Positions 18,578 through 27,392 of a stretch of DNA of 64,000 bases are shown one piece after another (position 1 is the stretch's first letter; each line of letters starts with the position of its first letter). The stretch comes from Bacillota bacterium (lineage in GTDB: Bacteria > Bacillota > Clostridia > Lachnospirales > Lachnospiraceae), in assembly GCA_023437715.1 (NCBI GenBank), contig JAEZFK010000036.1, forward strand, positions 66,125 through 130,124, in the 5' to 3' direction. Under the pieces are notes generated by a model, which was given only the letters and a program-made list of their open reading frames with translations, did not search any database and was not told where the DNA came from. The position numbers and the translations under genes are program-made.

Positions 18578-19399
18578 TCAGCCCTTGGCCGCGCCGGCCA
18601 TATAAAAGCCTTTTGACATGTAGTTTTGTGACAATACATAAAGTAAAATGGATGGAACCGCATAGACTGCCGAGTATGCGGCAAGCTGTCCATATACAAT
18701 CATACCATGCTGTCCGAAAAATTGATACAGGGTTACGGATGCAGGAAATTTATTTAAGGTCTGCAGCAGAATATAGGGAATGAAAAAGTTTCCCCAGCTG
18801 CCGGAAAAGGTGAAAATAAATACCACGCAGATTCCCGGAAACATCAGGGGTGCGATGATCTTCTGGATGCTGGTCAGGGTGGAAGCTCCGTCCACCCAGG
18901 CCGCCTCCTCCAATTCTATGGGCACATTGTCCATAAAATTCTTCATGAGCCAGATTCCGTAGGGCATGGAGGTGGCTGTCAGAAAGAGGATCAGGCCTGT
19001 GATCTTATCATATAAGCCGATGGTTAAAAACATCTTGTAAACGGGCACCATGACCGCCGTAATGGGCAGGGAGGTCATGAACAGGATGGTATATAAAAAC
19101 AGACTCTTATAGCGCAGCTCATACCTTGACAGGGGATAGGCCGCCAGACCGGCGCATAGAACCACCAGAATGGACTGGCCGAAAGAAATCAGAAGCCCGT
19201 TTCCAAAAGCCCTCTGGTTGGACTGGCTGGACAGAATCTCCTTGTAATTTTCCAACGTCCACTGGGCGGGCATTTTCACCGCCTGGGAGGCGTTTCCGTC
19301 AAAGGAGGCCAGAATGATCCAAAGAAGGGGAAGGGCAAAAATAAGGGCTAATAAGGTCAATACCGCGTAGGGCATGGTTTTTCGAAATTTCCAGTACAT
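18578..19399 (-). CDS. Carbohydrate ABC transporter permease, MalG type
   Basis: 273-residue CUT1 permease with six predicted spans. The ATPase-docking EAA loop reads ELEEAAWVDGASTLTSIQK, and the N-terminal helix is followed by the FDGNASQAVKMPAQWTLENY linker written in segments. The start at 19399 is chosen because AGGAGGT ends six bases before it; an ATG six bases upstream directly abuts that ribosome site. It pairs with the permease at 19411-20289 (gap 11 bases). No ATPase gene is in this locus. Confidence 0.93.
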   Translation of the reverse strand: MYWKFRKTMPYAVLTLLALIFALPLLWIILASFDGNASQAVKMPAQWTLENYKEILSSQSNQRAFGNGLLISFGQSILVVLCAGLAAYPLSRYELRYKSLFLYTILFMTSLPITAVMVPVYKMFLTIGLYDKITGLILFLTATSMPYGIWLMKNFMDNVPIELEEAAWVDGASTLTSIQKIIAPLMFPGICVVFIFTFSGSWGNFFIPYILLQTLNKFPASVTLYQFFGQHGMIVYGQLAAYSAVYAVPSILLYVLSQNYMSKGFYMAGAAKG

Positions 19400-19410
19400 G
19401 GGCATACCTC

Positions 19411-20289
19411 CTATTCCTGTCTCATGACTCTTGTGTAGAATACACTTAAAACAATTCCGATTACAAGCAGAATCATGGAAATGGCCGTGCCGTATCCAAG
19501 CTGCTGGGAAACAAATGCCTGCCGGTACATAAAGATGGGAAGGGTCAGGGTCTTTGTTCCCGGTCCCCCGCCTGTCATCATATAGATCAAGCCAAATACG
19601 CCCAGAGTGGAAAGAGTATTCAGCATTGTGTTCGTCGCTATGGTGTTCTTAATGCAGGGAAGGATGATCCGGATCATGGTCTGGAAGCCGCTTGCCCCGT
19701 CCACCTTTGCCGCCTCTTCAATATCCGTCGGCACTCCGTCCAGGGCGGACTGGAAATTCATCATGGAAAAGGCGGTTCCGTGCCATATATTGGCTAAGAT
19801 GACCGTGGCCATGGGAATTGCATAGAGAAATTCCACATGAGGCAGCCGGAGAAAGGAAAAAATCTGATTCAAGGTGCCGTCGTCTCCGAAAAAGGTGCTG
19901 CAGCATAAGGCTACCACCACCTCGGGCATGATCCAGCCCGCCAGAAAGATGGGACCCACGATTCCCCGGAAGATCCGGTTTCTGTTTCTCATGTTAAGGG
20001 CGATCGTAAAGCCCAATACCTGCTGGCCGACCAGGCTTCCGGCCAGAAAGATCAGGGTATTGACAATGCTGATCCGCACCGTACGGTCTCTAAACATACT
20101 GACGTAATTGGACAGTCCGATAAATTTAAGCTGCTTTGCATTTTCCCCCGACAGGGCCAGATTTGTGAAAGAATAATATACTGTCAATAAAATGGGCATC
20201 ACAAAAAACACCAGCAAAAGAATGACGGAAGGCGCCAGCAGTACGGATTTTTTCGCTTCTGCCAAAGCTCTGTTTCTGTTTTTATTCAT
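19411..20289 (-). CDS. Carbohydrate ABC transporter permease, MalF/UgpA type
   Basis: 292-residue CUT1 permease with a basic N-terminus and six predicted spans. The EAA loop is DIEEAAKVDGASGFQTMIRI. A Gly-rich TGGGPGTKTLTLPIFMYRQAF segment near the end matches the family. CAGGAGAAG precedes the ATG. It lies 62 bases after the binding-protein gene, across a strong hairpin, and forms the channel with the following MalG-type subunit for the mannosidase locus. Confidence 0.94.
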   Translation of the reverse strand: MNKNRNRALAEAKKSVLLAPSVILLLVFFVMPILLTVYYSFTNLALSGENAKQLKFIGLSNYVSMFRDRTVRISIVNTLIFLAGSLVGQQVLGFTIALNMRNRNRIFRGIVGPIFLAGWIMPEVVVALCCSTFFGDDGTLNQIFSFLRLPHVEFLYAIPMATVILANIWHGTAFSMMNFQSALDGVPTDIEEAAKVDGASGFQTMIRIILPCIKNTIATNTMLNTLSTLGVFGLIYMMTGGGPGTKTLTLPIFMYRQAFVSQQLGYGTAISMILLVIGIVLSVFYTRVMRQE

Positions 20290-20304
20290 AGTCTTCTCCT
20301 GTTT

Positions 20305-20343
20305 CAGCCGGAGGAGGGAGGGACACCCCTCCCCGCCCGGCTG
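20305..20343 (-). other. Strong hairpin between binding protein and permease genes
   Basis: Minus-strand CAGCCGG/CCGGCTG outer arms and GGGGAGGG/CCCTCCC inner arms, placed between the binding-protein stop and the first permease. No T-run follows, so an RNA-stability role is more likely than full termination. Confidence 0.7.
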
Positions 20344-20350
20344 TCCGGTT

Positions 20351-21754
20351 TTATTTTTCTGCTACATTTTCCGCGCCGACGCTGTTTGTCACGTCTGATT
20401 TATACTGGGCCATGGCATCCTCCGGGCTGGTTCCCGATACCACGGATTCAACCATTGTCTGAATGTGGGTGGTGACTGTGGTATACTGGCTGTTTCTCGG
20501 CCTGTAGAAGGCTCCGGCTAAAAAGCCCGTGCATTTTTCCATAAAAGGCTGGGAGGAATAGGTGGGATCTGTTGCAATGTCGGTTCTGGTGGCAATATTT
20601 CCCTGGGCAATGATGGTTTTTAAGTAAACGTCATAGCTCATGCAGTGCTTGATAAAGTCCATGGCGGCATCCTTCTGATCAGCATGGGCCGGAATGGATA
20701 AGGCCCAGCCGCCGGACATGGTAACTGTTCCCGGCTCCTGCCCTTCCGAAGTCGGCATGGCTGCAATGCCCAGCTTATCCTTGTACTCCGGCCAGGGAGA
20801 GGCTCCCGTATCCTTGTAATTACCGCTGATCCAATAACCATCTAAGGAAATGGCCAGCTTGCCGCTGGGCAGATATTCCCTGGCGGAAATATTTCCCGCT
20901 TCCCCTGTCAGAACCTTTGAAAGGGATGGGCCATAGCCCTCTTTATAAATGGTGCTTATGAAATTTAAGGATTTTAAAATGTTATCGCTGGAAACAATCC
21001 ATTTGTCGTTTTTATCTAAAAGCTGCTCTCCGGTTCCGTAAAGAAGCATCTCATAGGTCTGCATGGAGGTAGCTTCTCCTGTAGCAACGCCGGAATTGCA
21101 CCAGAAAGGCACCACATCGGGGCACTTTTCCTTGATGATCTTGCAGATATCTAATACATCCTGCCAGGTCTTTGGCTGCCATTCCGTATCCAGACCGGCC
21201 GCCTGAAAGATATCCTTGTTGTACCAAAGCCCCCGGGTATCGGTGCAGTAGGGGATTCCGTAAACGCTTCCGTCCTCGTAGGTAACGCCATCCACCAGTG
21301 CACCATAGTAGACACCGTCGTTCCACTCCTTGTAATCCTTTAAGTAGGGGGAAAGATCCGTCAGATACCCTGCCGCCACATCAGAGGGGAGCTGGAAGGT
21401 GTCCTCGCAGACAATATCGGGAGCCGTACTCGGCGACTGTAAGGCCAGGGCCACCTTTGCAAAATAATCTCCTTCCGAAGCCGTAATCGGTGCGATATCA
21501 AGCTCGATGGAATCCTTTTTGTCATAGGTTTCGTAGGCATCTTCAAACCAGTCCTTCAACGCATTGACTTCACCTCCTCCATCCCGGTAGGTAATGGAAA
21601 TCTTCGTCTTTCCTCCTGCTGCCCCGCTGTCCGCCGCTTTTGTCGCCTCCGCTGCCGCTTCTGTTGTTCCTCCCCCGGAACCGGAGCACGCCGTCAAGGA
21701 CAATGCCATAGTGGAAACAAGTGCTGCTGCTGCGATTTTTTTCATCTTTTTCAT
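20351..21754 (-). CDS. Sugar-binding lipoprotein of the mannosidase locus
   Basis: 467-residue extracellular solute-binding protein (family 1). The signal peptide starts MKKMKKIAAAALVS and ends in the lipobox LTAC (Cys about 23), followed by a Ser/Gly/Glu/Ala linker. Binding-lobe motifs include PDIVCEDTFQLPSDV, GIPYCTDTRGLWYNKDIF and GGWALSIPAHADQKDAAMDF. AAAGGAGAGGG sits just before the ATG at 21754; an in-frame codon 87 bases upstream would bury the signal peptide and is rejected. First gene of the importer/GH38 unit, with a candidate extended -10 promoter at 21807-21815. Confidence 0.94.
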   Translation of the reverse strand: MKKMKKIAAAALVSTMALSLTACSGSGGGTTEAAAEATKAADSGAAGGKTKISITYRDGGGEVNALKDWFEDAYETYDKKDSIELDIAPITASEGDYFAKVALALQSPSTAPDIVCEDTFQLPSDVAAGYLTDLSPYLKDYKEWNDGVYYGALVDGVTYEDGSVYGIPYCTDTRGLWYNKDIFQAAGLDTEWQPKTWQDVLDICKIIKEKCPDVVPFWCNSGVATGEATSMQTYEMLLYGTGEQLLDKNDKWIVSSDNILKSLNFISTIYKEGYGPSLSKVLTGEAGNISAREYLPSGKLAISLDGYWISGNYKDTGASPWPEYKDKLGIAAMPTSEGQEPGTVTMSGGWALSIPAHADQKDAAMDFIKHCMSYDVYLKTIIAQGNIATRTDIATDPTYSSQPFMEKCTGFLAGAFYRPRNSQYTTVTTHIQTMVESVVSGTSPEDAMAQYKSDVTNSVGAENVAEK

Positions 21755-21806
21755 AGAACCCTCTCCTTTTCTCTGCCTATGCTTTCCAGGCTCGTTTGAT
21801 AGGTAA

Positions 21807-21815
21807 ATCATAGCA
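21807..21815 (-). promoter_or_regulatory. Extended -10 promoter of the mannoside importer
   Basis: Minus-strand TGCTATGAT about 50 bases before the binding-protein start. No good -35 was seen, as expected if the extended -10 is used or if the response regulator activates it. Confidence 0.5.
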
Positions 21816-21877
21816 TAAGACAAATTTCCGGAGTATTCCAAATTCTTAGAAAAGGGGTATAATTTTAATCTTTCCTT

Positions 21878-23137
21878 TTATCTTTCCATAATCGCATTGC
21901 GGATGTCTCCCTGGAGCCGTTTCCCCACCTCCTCCGGGGTTATGGACTTGTCGCCGAAGAAAGCCGCCAGATTGCCTGCAATGCCGTCGGATATAATAAA
22001 CCAGGTGGAATAGGAGCTTTTTAAAATGCTCTGGTTTCTCTCCCGCTTTAAATATTCATCCGTAAGTCCTCTCTTTGAGGCAGGATTTACCTCCACATCC
22101 GTCCTGACGGAAAGGCAGTATGTATTTTCCCAGTATTTTTTCATGACCTGGGGAGAGGTGAGGTAATCCAGCAGCTTTACGGCTTCTCCATAATCCGCAG
22201 TGGCAGTGATTCCGATATTGTCCCCCTGGAGCAGACAGGTCTGCTTCTGGATGTAGGGAATTTCCGCTATCTCATACTGAAACTTCATATCCGAGCTTTC
22301 CAGTATGGACATGGAGCTTAAGCTTGCGATGGCAATCTTTACGTATCCCCTGGAAAATGCCCTCATTAAGTCCTTTTGGTTCCAGTTGATGACCTCCTGG
22401 GGGATGATGCCTTCATCCCGCATTCCCCCCAGCATTTCATAGAGCCGCATACAGTTTTCCGTGTCCAGGCTCCGTATGGTTCCCCCGGCGGAATAGATCA
22501 TCTGAAGGAAGCTGGAGGTAATATCCTCCTTGTTCTTCACCGAAAAGCCCAGGCTGTAGGTCCCAAGGGTATTGGTCTCCCGGCAGAGCTTATAGAATTC
22601 CTCCATGTCGCCGGGAATGGAAGCATTGTATTTCTTTAAATAATCCTGGTTATAAAACATCACATAGGGGTTGCTGGTAAAGGGAACCCCGTAGCAGACG
22701 CCGTTTACCACGGTGCTGTTATAGGCATTTTTTAAATATTCAGAAGATTTATCCGCCGTCATATACCCGGATAAATCCTTAAGAATTCCCATGGACTGAA
22801 GGGCCGGGGTCATGACGTTTTCGCAGATAATGAGATCAGGCAGATTGTTCTGGTCCTTGTCAATGCAGAGCTGCTTCTGAAAGCTGGACTGGGAAACGTA
22901 CTGAAGCCTGACCTGCGGATTTCCGGGAATGCCGGAATATTCCTCTACAAGTTCTTTTAAATATTCATCGTTTTCCCTTTCCTCGCAGACGGCCATAAGA
23001 ACCACCTCGTCCCTTTTTTCCTCTTCCCGGGGCACTTCCACCCCGTTTTCCCTGTAATATTTGACGACCACGCTGACCAGCAGAAAAAACACCAGCACCC
23101 AGAAGCACAAAAGAAGTCTTTGTATGGTTTTATTCAT
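21878..23137 (-). CDS. Membrane-anchored solute-binding-like protein
   Basis: 419-residue protein of the family 1 solute-binding fold, with an N-terminal transmembrane helix (about residues 7-26) and no lipobox. It is therefore tethered by a helix rather than lipid. Binding-lobe features include LPDLIICENVMTPALQSMG and GVPFTSNPYVMFYNQDYLKKY. It follows the response regulator gene with only three bases between stop and start, so it belongs to the kinase-regulator unit rather than to the importer. A sensory role, presenting sugar to the adjacent YesM-like kinase, is likely but inferred. The separate lipoprotein 124 bases downstream would be the transport binding protein. Confidence 0.85.
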   Translation of the reverse strand: MNKTIQRLLLCFWVLVFFLLVSVVVKYYRENGVEVPREEEKRDEVVLMAVCEERENDEYLKELVEEYSGIPGNPQVRLQYVSQSSFQKQLCIDKDQNNLPDLIICENVMTPALQSMGILKDLSGYMTADKSSEYLKNAYNSTVVNGVCYGVPFTSNPYVMFYNQDYLKKYNASIPGDMEEFYKLCRETNTLGTYSLGFSVKNKEDITSSFLQMIYSAGGTIRSLDTENCMRLYEMLGGMRDEGIIPQEVINWNQKDLMRAFSRGYVKIAIASLSSMSILESSDMKFQYEIAEIPYIQKQTCLLQGDNIGITATADYGEAVKLLDYLTSPQVMKKYWENTYCLSVRTDVEVNPASKRGLTDEYLKRERNQSILKSSYSTWFIISDGIAGNLAAFFGDKSITPEEVGKRLQGDIRNAIMER

Positions 23138-23140
23138 GGC

Positions 23141-24652
23141 TTAAAACACCTTTCTGTAATCAGAGGGGGACACGCCCATGACGGAGCGGAATACCTTGTT
23201 GAAGTATTTTGTATCCTTATAGCCCACCATTTCAGCTACTTCATAGATCTTATAATTTCCTGCCGCCAGCAGCTTTTTGGCAATGCTGATCCGAAATTCC
23301 ACTAAAAAGGTGACGAAATTGATCCCCATTTCCTTGGAAAACAGCTTGCTCAAATACTCCGGCGTGATCCCCACCAAGTCGGCCGCCTCGGAAAGGGAAA
23401 TTTCCCTGTGGTAATTATGCCTTATGAATTCTATGACATTTAAGATCATTCCATTGTCGGTCAGGGCATCCTCTTTCCGGTCATCTGCAATCATGTGGAT
23501 CATCTTCCAGTAATTGTTTAAAAATATTTCCCGGATGCTGGTTTTCAGCATGTCATTTAACAGGTACTGGTACAGGGCTTCCACGTCCCTGTTTTCCATT
23601 AAGTCTCTGGCAGCATCAAGAAGAGCCATGACAAAGCGGACCGTATGTCTTTTAATGGTCTGAGGCGTTTCCCGGCTCTGAATGACCGTCTCCTCAAATT
23701 TCCCGGCGTTTTTCCTGATTCCCTCCTTATTGCCGTTTCTTATGTCTCTGCGGATGGCATGCTCGATGTTCTCCGGGTAATCCACCCTTTCAAAGGCCAT
23801 ATTTTCTATGAGCTCCCTGTCAATGATCCTGCTTTCGGGAAAAAGGAAGGTATAGGAAAGCAGCTCCTGCATCTCCTTTAACCGGTCTTTCAGCATGGAT
23901 AAATGGGTAAGCTCTCCATAGCTGATTAAAAATTCTCCTGTCTTTTTTAACTCCCTTATGATCTGGGTCCTGAATATGGTCTTTAAGTACCGGACGTTCT
24001 GGCCGTCTGAGATCATGACCAGAAGGCTCTTTTCGTAAGGAAGCTTGAAAATGAAGAATCCGGTGAGGCAGACGGCGTTTAGGCTGTTCTCAAGGGCCTC
24101 TGCCATCTGGTTTGAGGTGTCATCCAGTATGCTTTCCGACTGGATCAGAAACATGGAAATCACATGGTCGTTCTGGTGTCTTATTTTTTCGGCAAAACGC
24201 TTTTCCACTGTTTCCCGGTCGCTTCCGTCGCCTGTGAGAAGGGAAAACAGCAGCTGCTCCGCAGACACCTCCTTTGCCCTGCTTTTTGACAGCCTGGCTT
24301 CCACGCAGCCCAGAACCTCTAAAATGTCCTCTACATTTAAGGGCTTTAATAAATATTCCACCACAGACAGCTGTATGGCCCGCTGGGCGTACTCAAATTC
24401 AGAGTATCCGGTGAGAACCACGGCAGCCGTCTCCGCCCCTGCTTCCCTGATCCTATTAATCATGGTCAGGCCGTCCATGCCGGGCATGTTGATGTCTGTA
24501 ATGACAACATCAGGCCGAAGAGAAAGCACGCTTTGAAGCCCTGAGGCCCCGTCGCTTTCCCCGGCAGCCACCTCATGAGAGGTGTATTTCTCAATGATTT
24601 TAATAATACCGTTTCTGGTGTTCGGCTCATCTTCTACAACTACGATTCTCAT
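23141..24652 (-). CDS. YesN-like response regulator with AraC output
   Basis: 503-residue two-component regulator. The receiver domain (residues 1-120) starts MRIVVVEDEPNTRNG with phosphoacceptor Asp in DVVITDINMPGMDG and the conserved Lys in YLLKPL. A variable middle region follows, then a C-terminal AraC pair of helix-turn-helices (SLSEAADLVGITPEYLSKLF and YKDTKYFNKVFRSVMGVSP). I place the start at the ATG at 24652, the usual receiver start; a GTG at 24673 overlapping the kinase stop (TAGTG) is an alternative. It is predicted to activate the downstream mannoside importer and GH38 genes. Confidence 0.93.
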   Translation of the reverse strand: MRIVVVEDEPNTRNGIIKIIEKYTSHEVAAGESDGASGLQSVLSLRPDVVITDINMPGMDGLTMINRIREAGAETAAVVLTGYSEFEYAQRAIQLSVVEYLLKPLNVEDILEVLGCVEARLSKSRAKEVSAEQLLFSLLTGDGSDRETVEKRFAEKIRHQNDHVISMFLIQSESILDDTSNQMAEALENSLNAVCLTGFFIFKLPYEKSLLVMISDGQNVRYLKTIFRTQIIRELKKTGEFLISYGELTHLSMLKDRLKEMQELLSYTFLFPESRIIDRELIENMAFERVDYPENIEHAIRRDIRNGNKEGIRKNAGKFEETVIQSRETPQTIKRHTVRFVMALLDAARDLMENRDVEALYQYLLNDMLKTSIREIFLNNYWKMIHMIADDRKEDALTDNGMILNVIEFIRHNYHREISLSEAADLVGITPEYLSKLFSKEMGINFVTFLVEFRISIAKKLLAAGNYKIYEVAEMVGYKDTKYFNKVFRSVMGVSPSDYRKVF

Positions 24653-24672
24653 ACAAATATCCCGCTCCCTCA

Positions 24673-26481
24673 CTATTTTTCAAATAATATCTCCGCCGTT
24701 ACCCTGGTTCCTTCTGCATTTGATTCAATGAAGAAATCCCCGTCTTCTCCGTAGTAGTATTTAATTCTCATGATGACGTTTCGTATGCCGATGCTTCCTT
24801 CCATGGCGCTTTTGGCGTAATCATAGTGGTTCAGCTCATCAACCAGGTCCTTATCCATGCCTTTTCCGTTATCTTCCACGGAAATGAGCAAGTGCCTGTC
24901 GTCCTTTTTCTTAATGGAAATGGTGATCCTGTCCTGGCCCGTACTGCCGGGAAAGCCGTGAATGATGGCGTTTTCTATGAGGGGCTGAAACAGCAGCTTG
25001 TGCATCTTCAGCTCCATGACCTCCTCCTCTACATCCATGATGCATTGAAAGGAAAAGGAAAACCTTTGCTGCTGCAAATAAATGTATTGCTTCAAATATT
25101 CGATTTCATTTCTGACGCTTACCACACCGTTGCTTTTATGTACGCTGTAACGCAGGATAGTGGCCAGGTTTTTTAACATCCGGCTAATAAGAAACTGCTC
25201 GTTTTCTATAGCAATCCAGTTAATGGCATCAAGAGTATTATAGAGGAAATGGGGGTTGATCTGAGCCTCCAATGCCTTTAATTCCGCGTTTTTCTCCCGC
25301 AGCAATGCCTCCTTTTCCATTTTCCCCGACTGGTCGATTTTCTGTACCATGTGGTTGAAATGCCTTGCGATCTTTCCGAATTCATCCTGCCACTGGTTTT
25401 CGATCTGCACCGTATAATCCCCCTTATAGGCCTTGTCCATGGCCGAGGTTATTTTCTCCACCCGAAGCTGAAGGGAACTGGCAAACCGGATCATGAGAAG
25501 GACGCTGGTGACGATGATTAGGACCGCTAAAAGAATAATCAGTTCGAAAATATATTTGAAGTCCTTTAAAGGCTCCTTGTCATCACGAAGGCTGACCTGA
25601 AGAAACTGGTCCTTCAGCACAGGCTTTGTGTAAATGCTGTAAAAGCCGGTGTTCATGATTTTAAGCCGGTCTATGGAATGGCGGAGAGCATCTTCCTGAA
25701 GGGGAAAAACGGGTTTCCCGAAAATATTTACCCCGATTAAGTCTGTGCGGGTGCTGGATATGATATTTCCCCCGGCGTCACAGAGAAAGGAAATATTGAC
25801 CTTATCTTCATTCTCCTGGGAATAGGCCTCCCGGATGTTTTCTTCATCAAGACAGATCAGGATGCTTCCAACCGTTCCCTGGCGGTAATTGTTAATGTCG
25901 GCAATCCGGTGACCCAGATAGATGATGTTTCTTTTTACGCCGTCCGCCTGTTCGCGGCTCATAACACCGGAATACACAGTCTGGGTATTGTGAAAGGTTT
26001 CCTCCGCCACTGTCAGCCAGCTTTTATCCTTTTCGGGAAAGCAATAGCTGTCCAGGGAACTGTTTGTTATGGAGTCGTACATGATGCACTCCTTTTTCTG
26101 GGTCACTACCGCAATTCCCAGTATTTCAGGATGGAGATAGGAAATGTTCTCCAGTTCATCCTCCAGCTGCTTTTTTAACATAAAGTAGTTGCGGGAATCC
26201 CATACATTCAGCTTTTCAAGCTTCATGGCATAGTCGTTTTCCGTATAAATGGACATGATGATTCCGTCGTATTCGGAAAAATAATCTTCCAGGCCTTTCT
26301 GGGACAGCTTCATATTGCTTTCAACCAGTATATCGGTCTGTCTTCTCAAGGTATTGGCTGCAATCGCACAGGTTATGATCTCAATTAATATGACCGGGAC
26401 GATGGAGCCAAAAAGAAGGATGATCAGTATCTTTTTCGCTATTCCGTATTCCCGGTACCGGTTTATCAAATATTTAATCAC
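24673..26481 (-). CDS. YesM-like sensor histidine kinase
   Basis: 602-residue membrane kinase. A first membrane helix lies near residues 17-39. A long extracytoplasmic sensor region follows, with a second helix near 305-328 and a HAMP linker. The His kinase core carries the phosphoacceptor in INPHFLYNTLDAINW and the ATPase domain has VEDNGKGMD and GIGIRNV. The start is a GTG at 26481, since GGAGGG lies seven bases upstream; the ATG at 26496 contains that ribosome site itself. Promoter with extended -10 at 26535-26543. It forms a unit with the AraC regulator and anchored binding protein. Confidence 0.93.
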   Translation of the reverse strand: MIKYLINRYREYGIAKKILIILLFGSIVPVILIEIITCAIAANTLRRQTDILVESNMKLSQKGLEDYFSEYDGIIMSIYTENDYAMKLEKLNVWDSRNYFMLKKQLEDELENISYLHPEILGIAVVTQKKECIMYDSITNSSLDSYCFPEKDKSWLTVAEETFHNTQTVYSGVMSREQADGVKRNIIYLGHRIADINNYRQGTVGSILICLDEENIREAYSQENEDKVNISFLCDAGGNIISSTRTDLIGVNIFGKPVFPLQEDALRHSIDRLKIMNTGFYSIYTKPVLKDQFLQVSLRDDKEPLKDFKYIFELIILLAVLIIVTSVLLMIRFASSLQLRVEKITSAMDKAYKGDYTVQIENQWQDEFGKIARHFNHMVQKIDQSGKMEKEALLREKNAELKALEAQINPHFLYNTLDAINWIAIENEQFLISRMLKNLATILRYSVHKSNGVVSVRNEIEYLKQYIYLQQQRFSFSFQCIMDVEEEVMELKMHKLLFQPLIENAIIHGFPGSTGQDRITISIKKKDDRHLLISVEDNGKGMDKDLVDELNHYDYAKSAMEGSIGIRNVIMRIKYYYGEDGDFFIESNAEGTRVTAEILFEK

Positions 26482-26534
26482 GCAGAGTCCCTCCATGATG
26501 GATTTTATCTAATATTCTTTTATTCTGCTTGTAT

Positions 26535-26543
26535 ATTATAGCA
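26535..26543 (-). promoter_or_regulatory. Extended -10 promoter of the sensor kinase operon
   Basis: Minus-strand TGCTATAAT, 54 bases ahead of the GTG start. The -35 is poor, consistent with extended -10 use. Confidence 0.6.
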
Positions 26544-26626
26544 TATTTTACAAATAAAGGCAGAATTATATTGAAGGGAATTGCTGTATGATCTTCTTAT
26601 CTCATAGGACGTAATTTCCCAGAGAT

Positions 26627-26660
26627 AAAAAAACCGGCACGCAGCCGGCCGGTTTTTATT
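26627..26660. terminator. Orphan bidirectional terminator-like hairpin
   Basis: AAACCGG and CCGGTTT arms with A/T runs on both sides, in a divergent intergenic region where no annotated gene ends. Confidence 0.65.
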
Positions 26661-26714
26661 ATGATAAAGTTATTATTTACGGCAGATTCATGACTGGGAT
26701 ATCATAACCGCCTA

Positions 26715-26766
26715 AAACTGGTATGTATAATTTTATTCAAATTGGATATTTAAAAAGTACCAGTTT
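26715..26766. promoter_or_regulatory. Inverted repeat before the ECF S-component gene
   Basis: AAACTGGTA (26715-26723) and TACCAGTTT (26758-26766) are exact reverse complements 34 bases apart. The right arm overlaps the spacer of the candidate promoter at 26749-26777. It could be a paired operator or an RNA stem. Confidence 0.45.
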
Positions 26767-26824
26767 ATCTATATGATAAATTTTAATAATCATACGAAAT
26801 TTACTCATAAGGGAGGAAAAAAAT

Positions 26825-27373
26825 ATGAACAGCAGAAGAACAAGAAAAATTGTTTTCAGCGCCCTGATGGCGTCGCTCACCGCCGTAGCTACTATGGTGA
26901 TCCACATCCCATCCGCATTCGGCGGCTATATTCATTTGGGAGACGGGATGGTGCTGTTAAGCGGCATACTCTTAGGCCCACTGGCCGGAGCAGCCGCGGG
27001 AGGGACCGGCTCCATGATGGCGGATCTTTTATCCGGCTACGCATTTTATGCACCGGCTACCTTTATCATTAAGGCCTTAGGGGCTTTTTCCAGCGGATAT
27101 TTGTACCGCCGCCTGTCCCGCAAGGGGCGGGAAGGACATTTTCAGATACTGCCCTTTCTCACAGCCGGAATCGTATGCAGCGTTGCAGTCACAGGCGGAT
27201 ATTTTATATTTGAACTTGCCGTATACGGACAGTCGGCTGCCCTTGTGAACGTTCCTTTCAATCTGGTTCAGAACCTGTTCAGTTTAATCGTGGGCGGAGC
27301 CCTGCTTCCTGTCCTTTTACGCGTTCATGAAATCAGGGATTTAAATAAAAAAGCAGTTTCCGGAAAGATATAA
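26825..27373 (+). CDS. ECF transporter S component, vitamin-type substrate unknown
   Basis: 182-residue substrate-binding membrane subunit of an energy-coupling-factor importer. About six hydrophobic segments are seen, with the family hallmark GYIHLGDGMVLLSGILLGPLAG written in segments near residues 34-55, GSMMADLLSGYAFYAPATF, and an Asn-rich FNLVQNLFSLIVGG near the end. The ECF ATPases and EcfT are not nearby, so this is a group II S component using a shared module. GGGAGG precedes the ATG. The substrate (a vitamin or precursor) cannot be read from the sequence. It converges on the phosphoesterase gene with a 19-base gap. Confidence 0.85.
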   Translation: MNSRRTRKIVFSALMASLTAVATMVIHIPSAFGGYIHLGDGMVLLSGILLGPLAGAAAGGTGSMMADLLSGYAFYAPATFIIKALGAFSSGYLYRRLSRKGREGHFQILPFLTAGIVCSVAVTGGYFIFELAVYGQSAALVNVPFNLVQNLFSLIVGGALLPVLLRVHEIRDLNKKAVSGKI

Positions 27374-27392
27374 CCCTTCCGCCCTTTCCGGG

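Larger units (their letters stand above)
26482..26824. other. 343-base divergent region between kinase and ECF genes
   Basis: Contains the kinase promoter (26535-26543, minus), an orphan hairpin terminator (26627-26660), an 8-bp inverted repeat TTATGATA/TATCATAA (26659-26666 and 26700-26707), a 9-bp inverted repeat AAACTGGTA/TACCAGTTT (26715-26723 and 26758-26766) and a candidate plus-strand promoter (TTTAAA 26749-26754, TATGAT 26772-26777). No known riboswitch consensus was recognised. Confidence 0.6.

Noticed and set aside
21813..21819. LacI operator half-site GCATAAG at the mannoside importer promoter
   Set aside because: It coincides with the extended -10 sequence shared by unrelated promoters, and the second half-site is missing.
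26640..26824. TPP or preQ1 riboswitch before the ECF S-component gene
   Set aside because: Neither consensus core is present; only inverted repeats and a terminator-like hairpin were seen.
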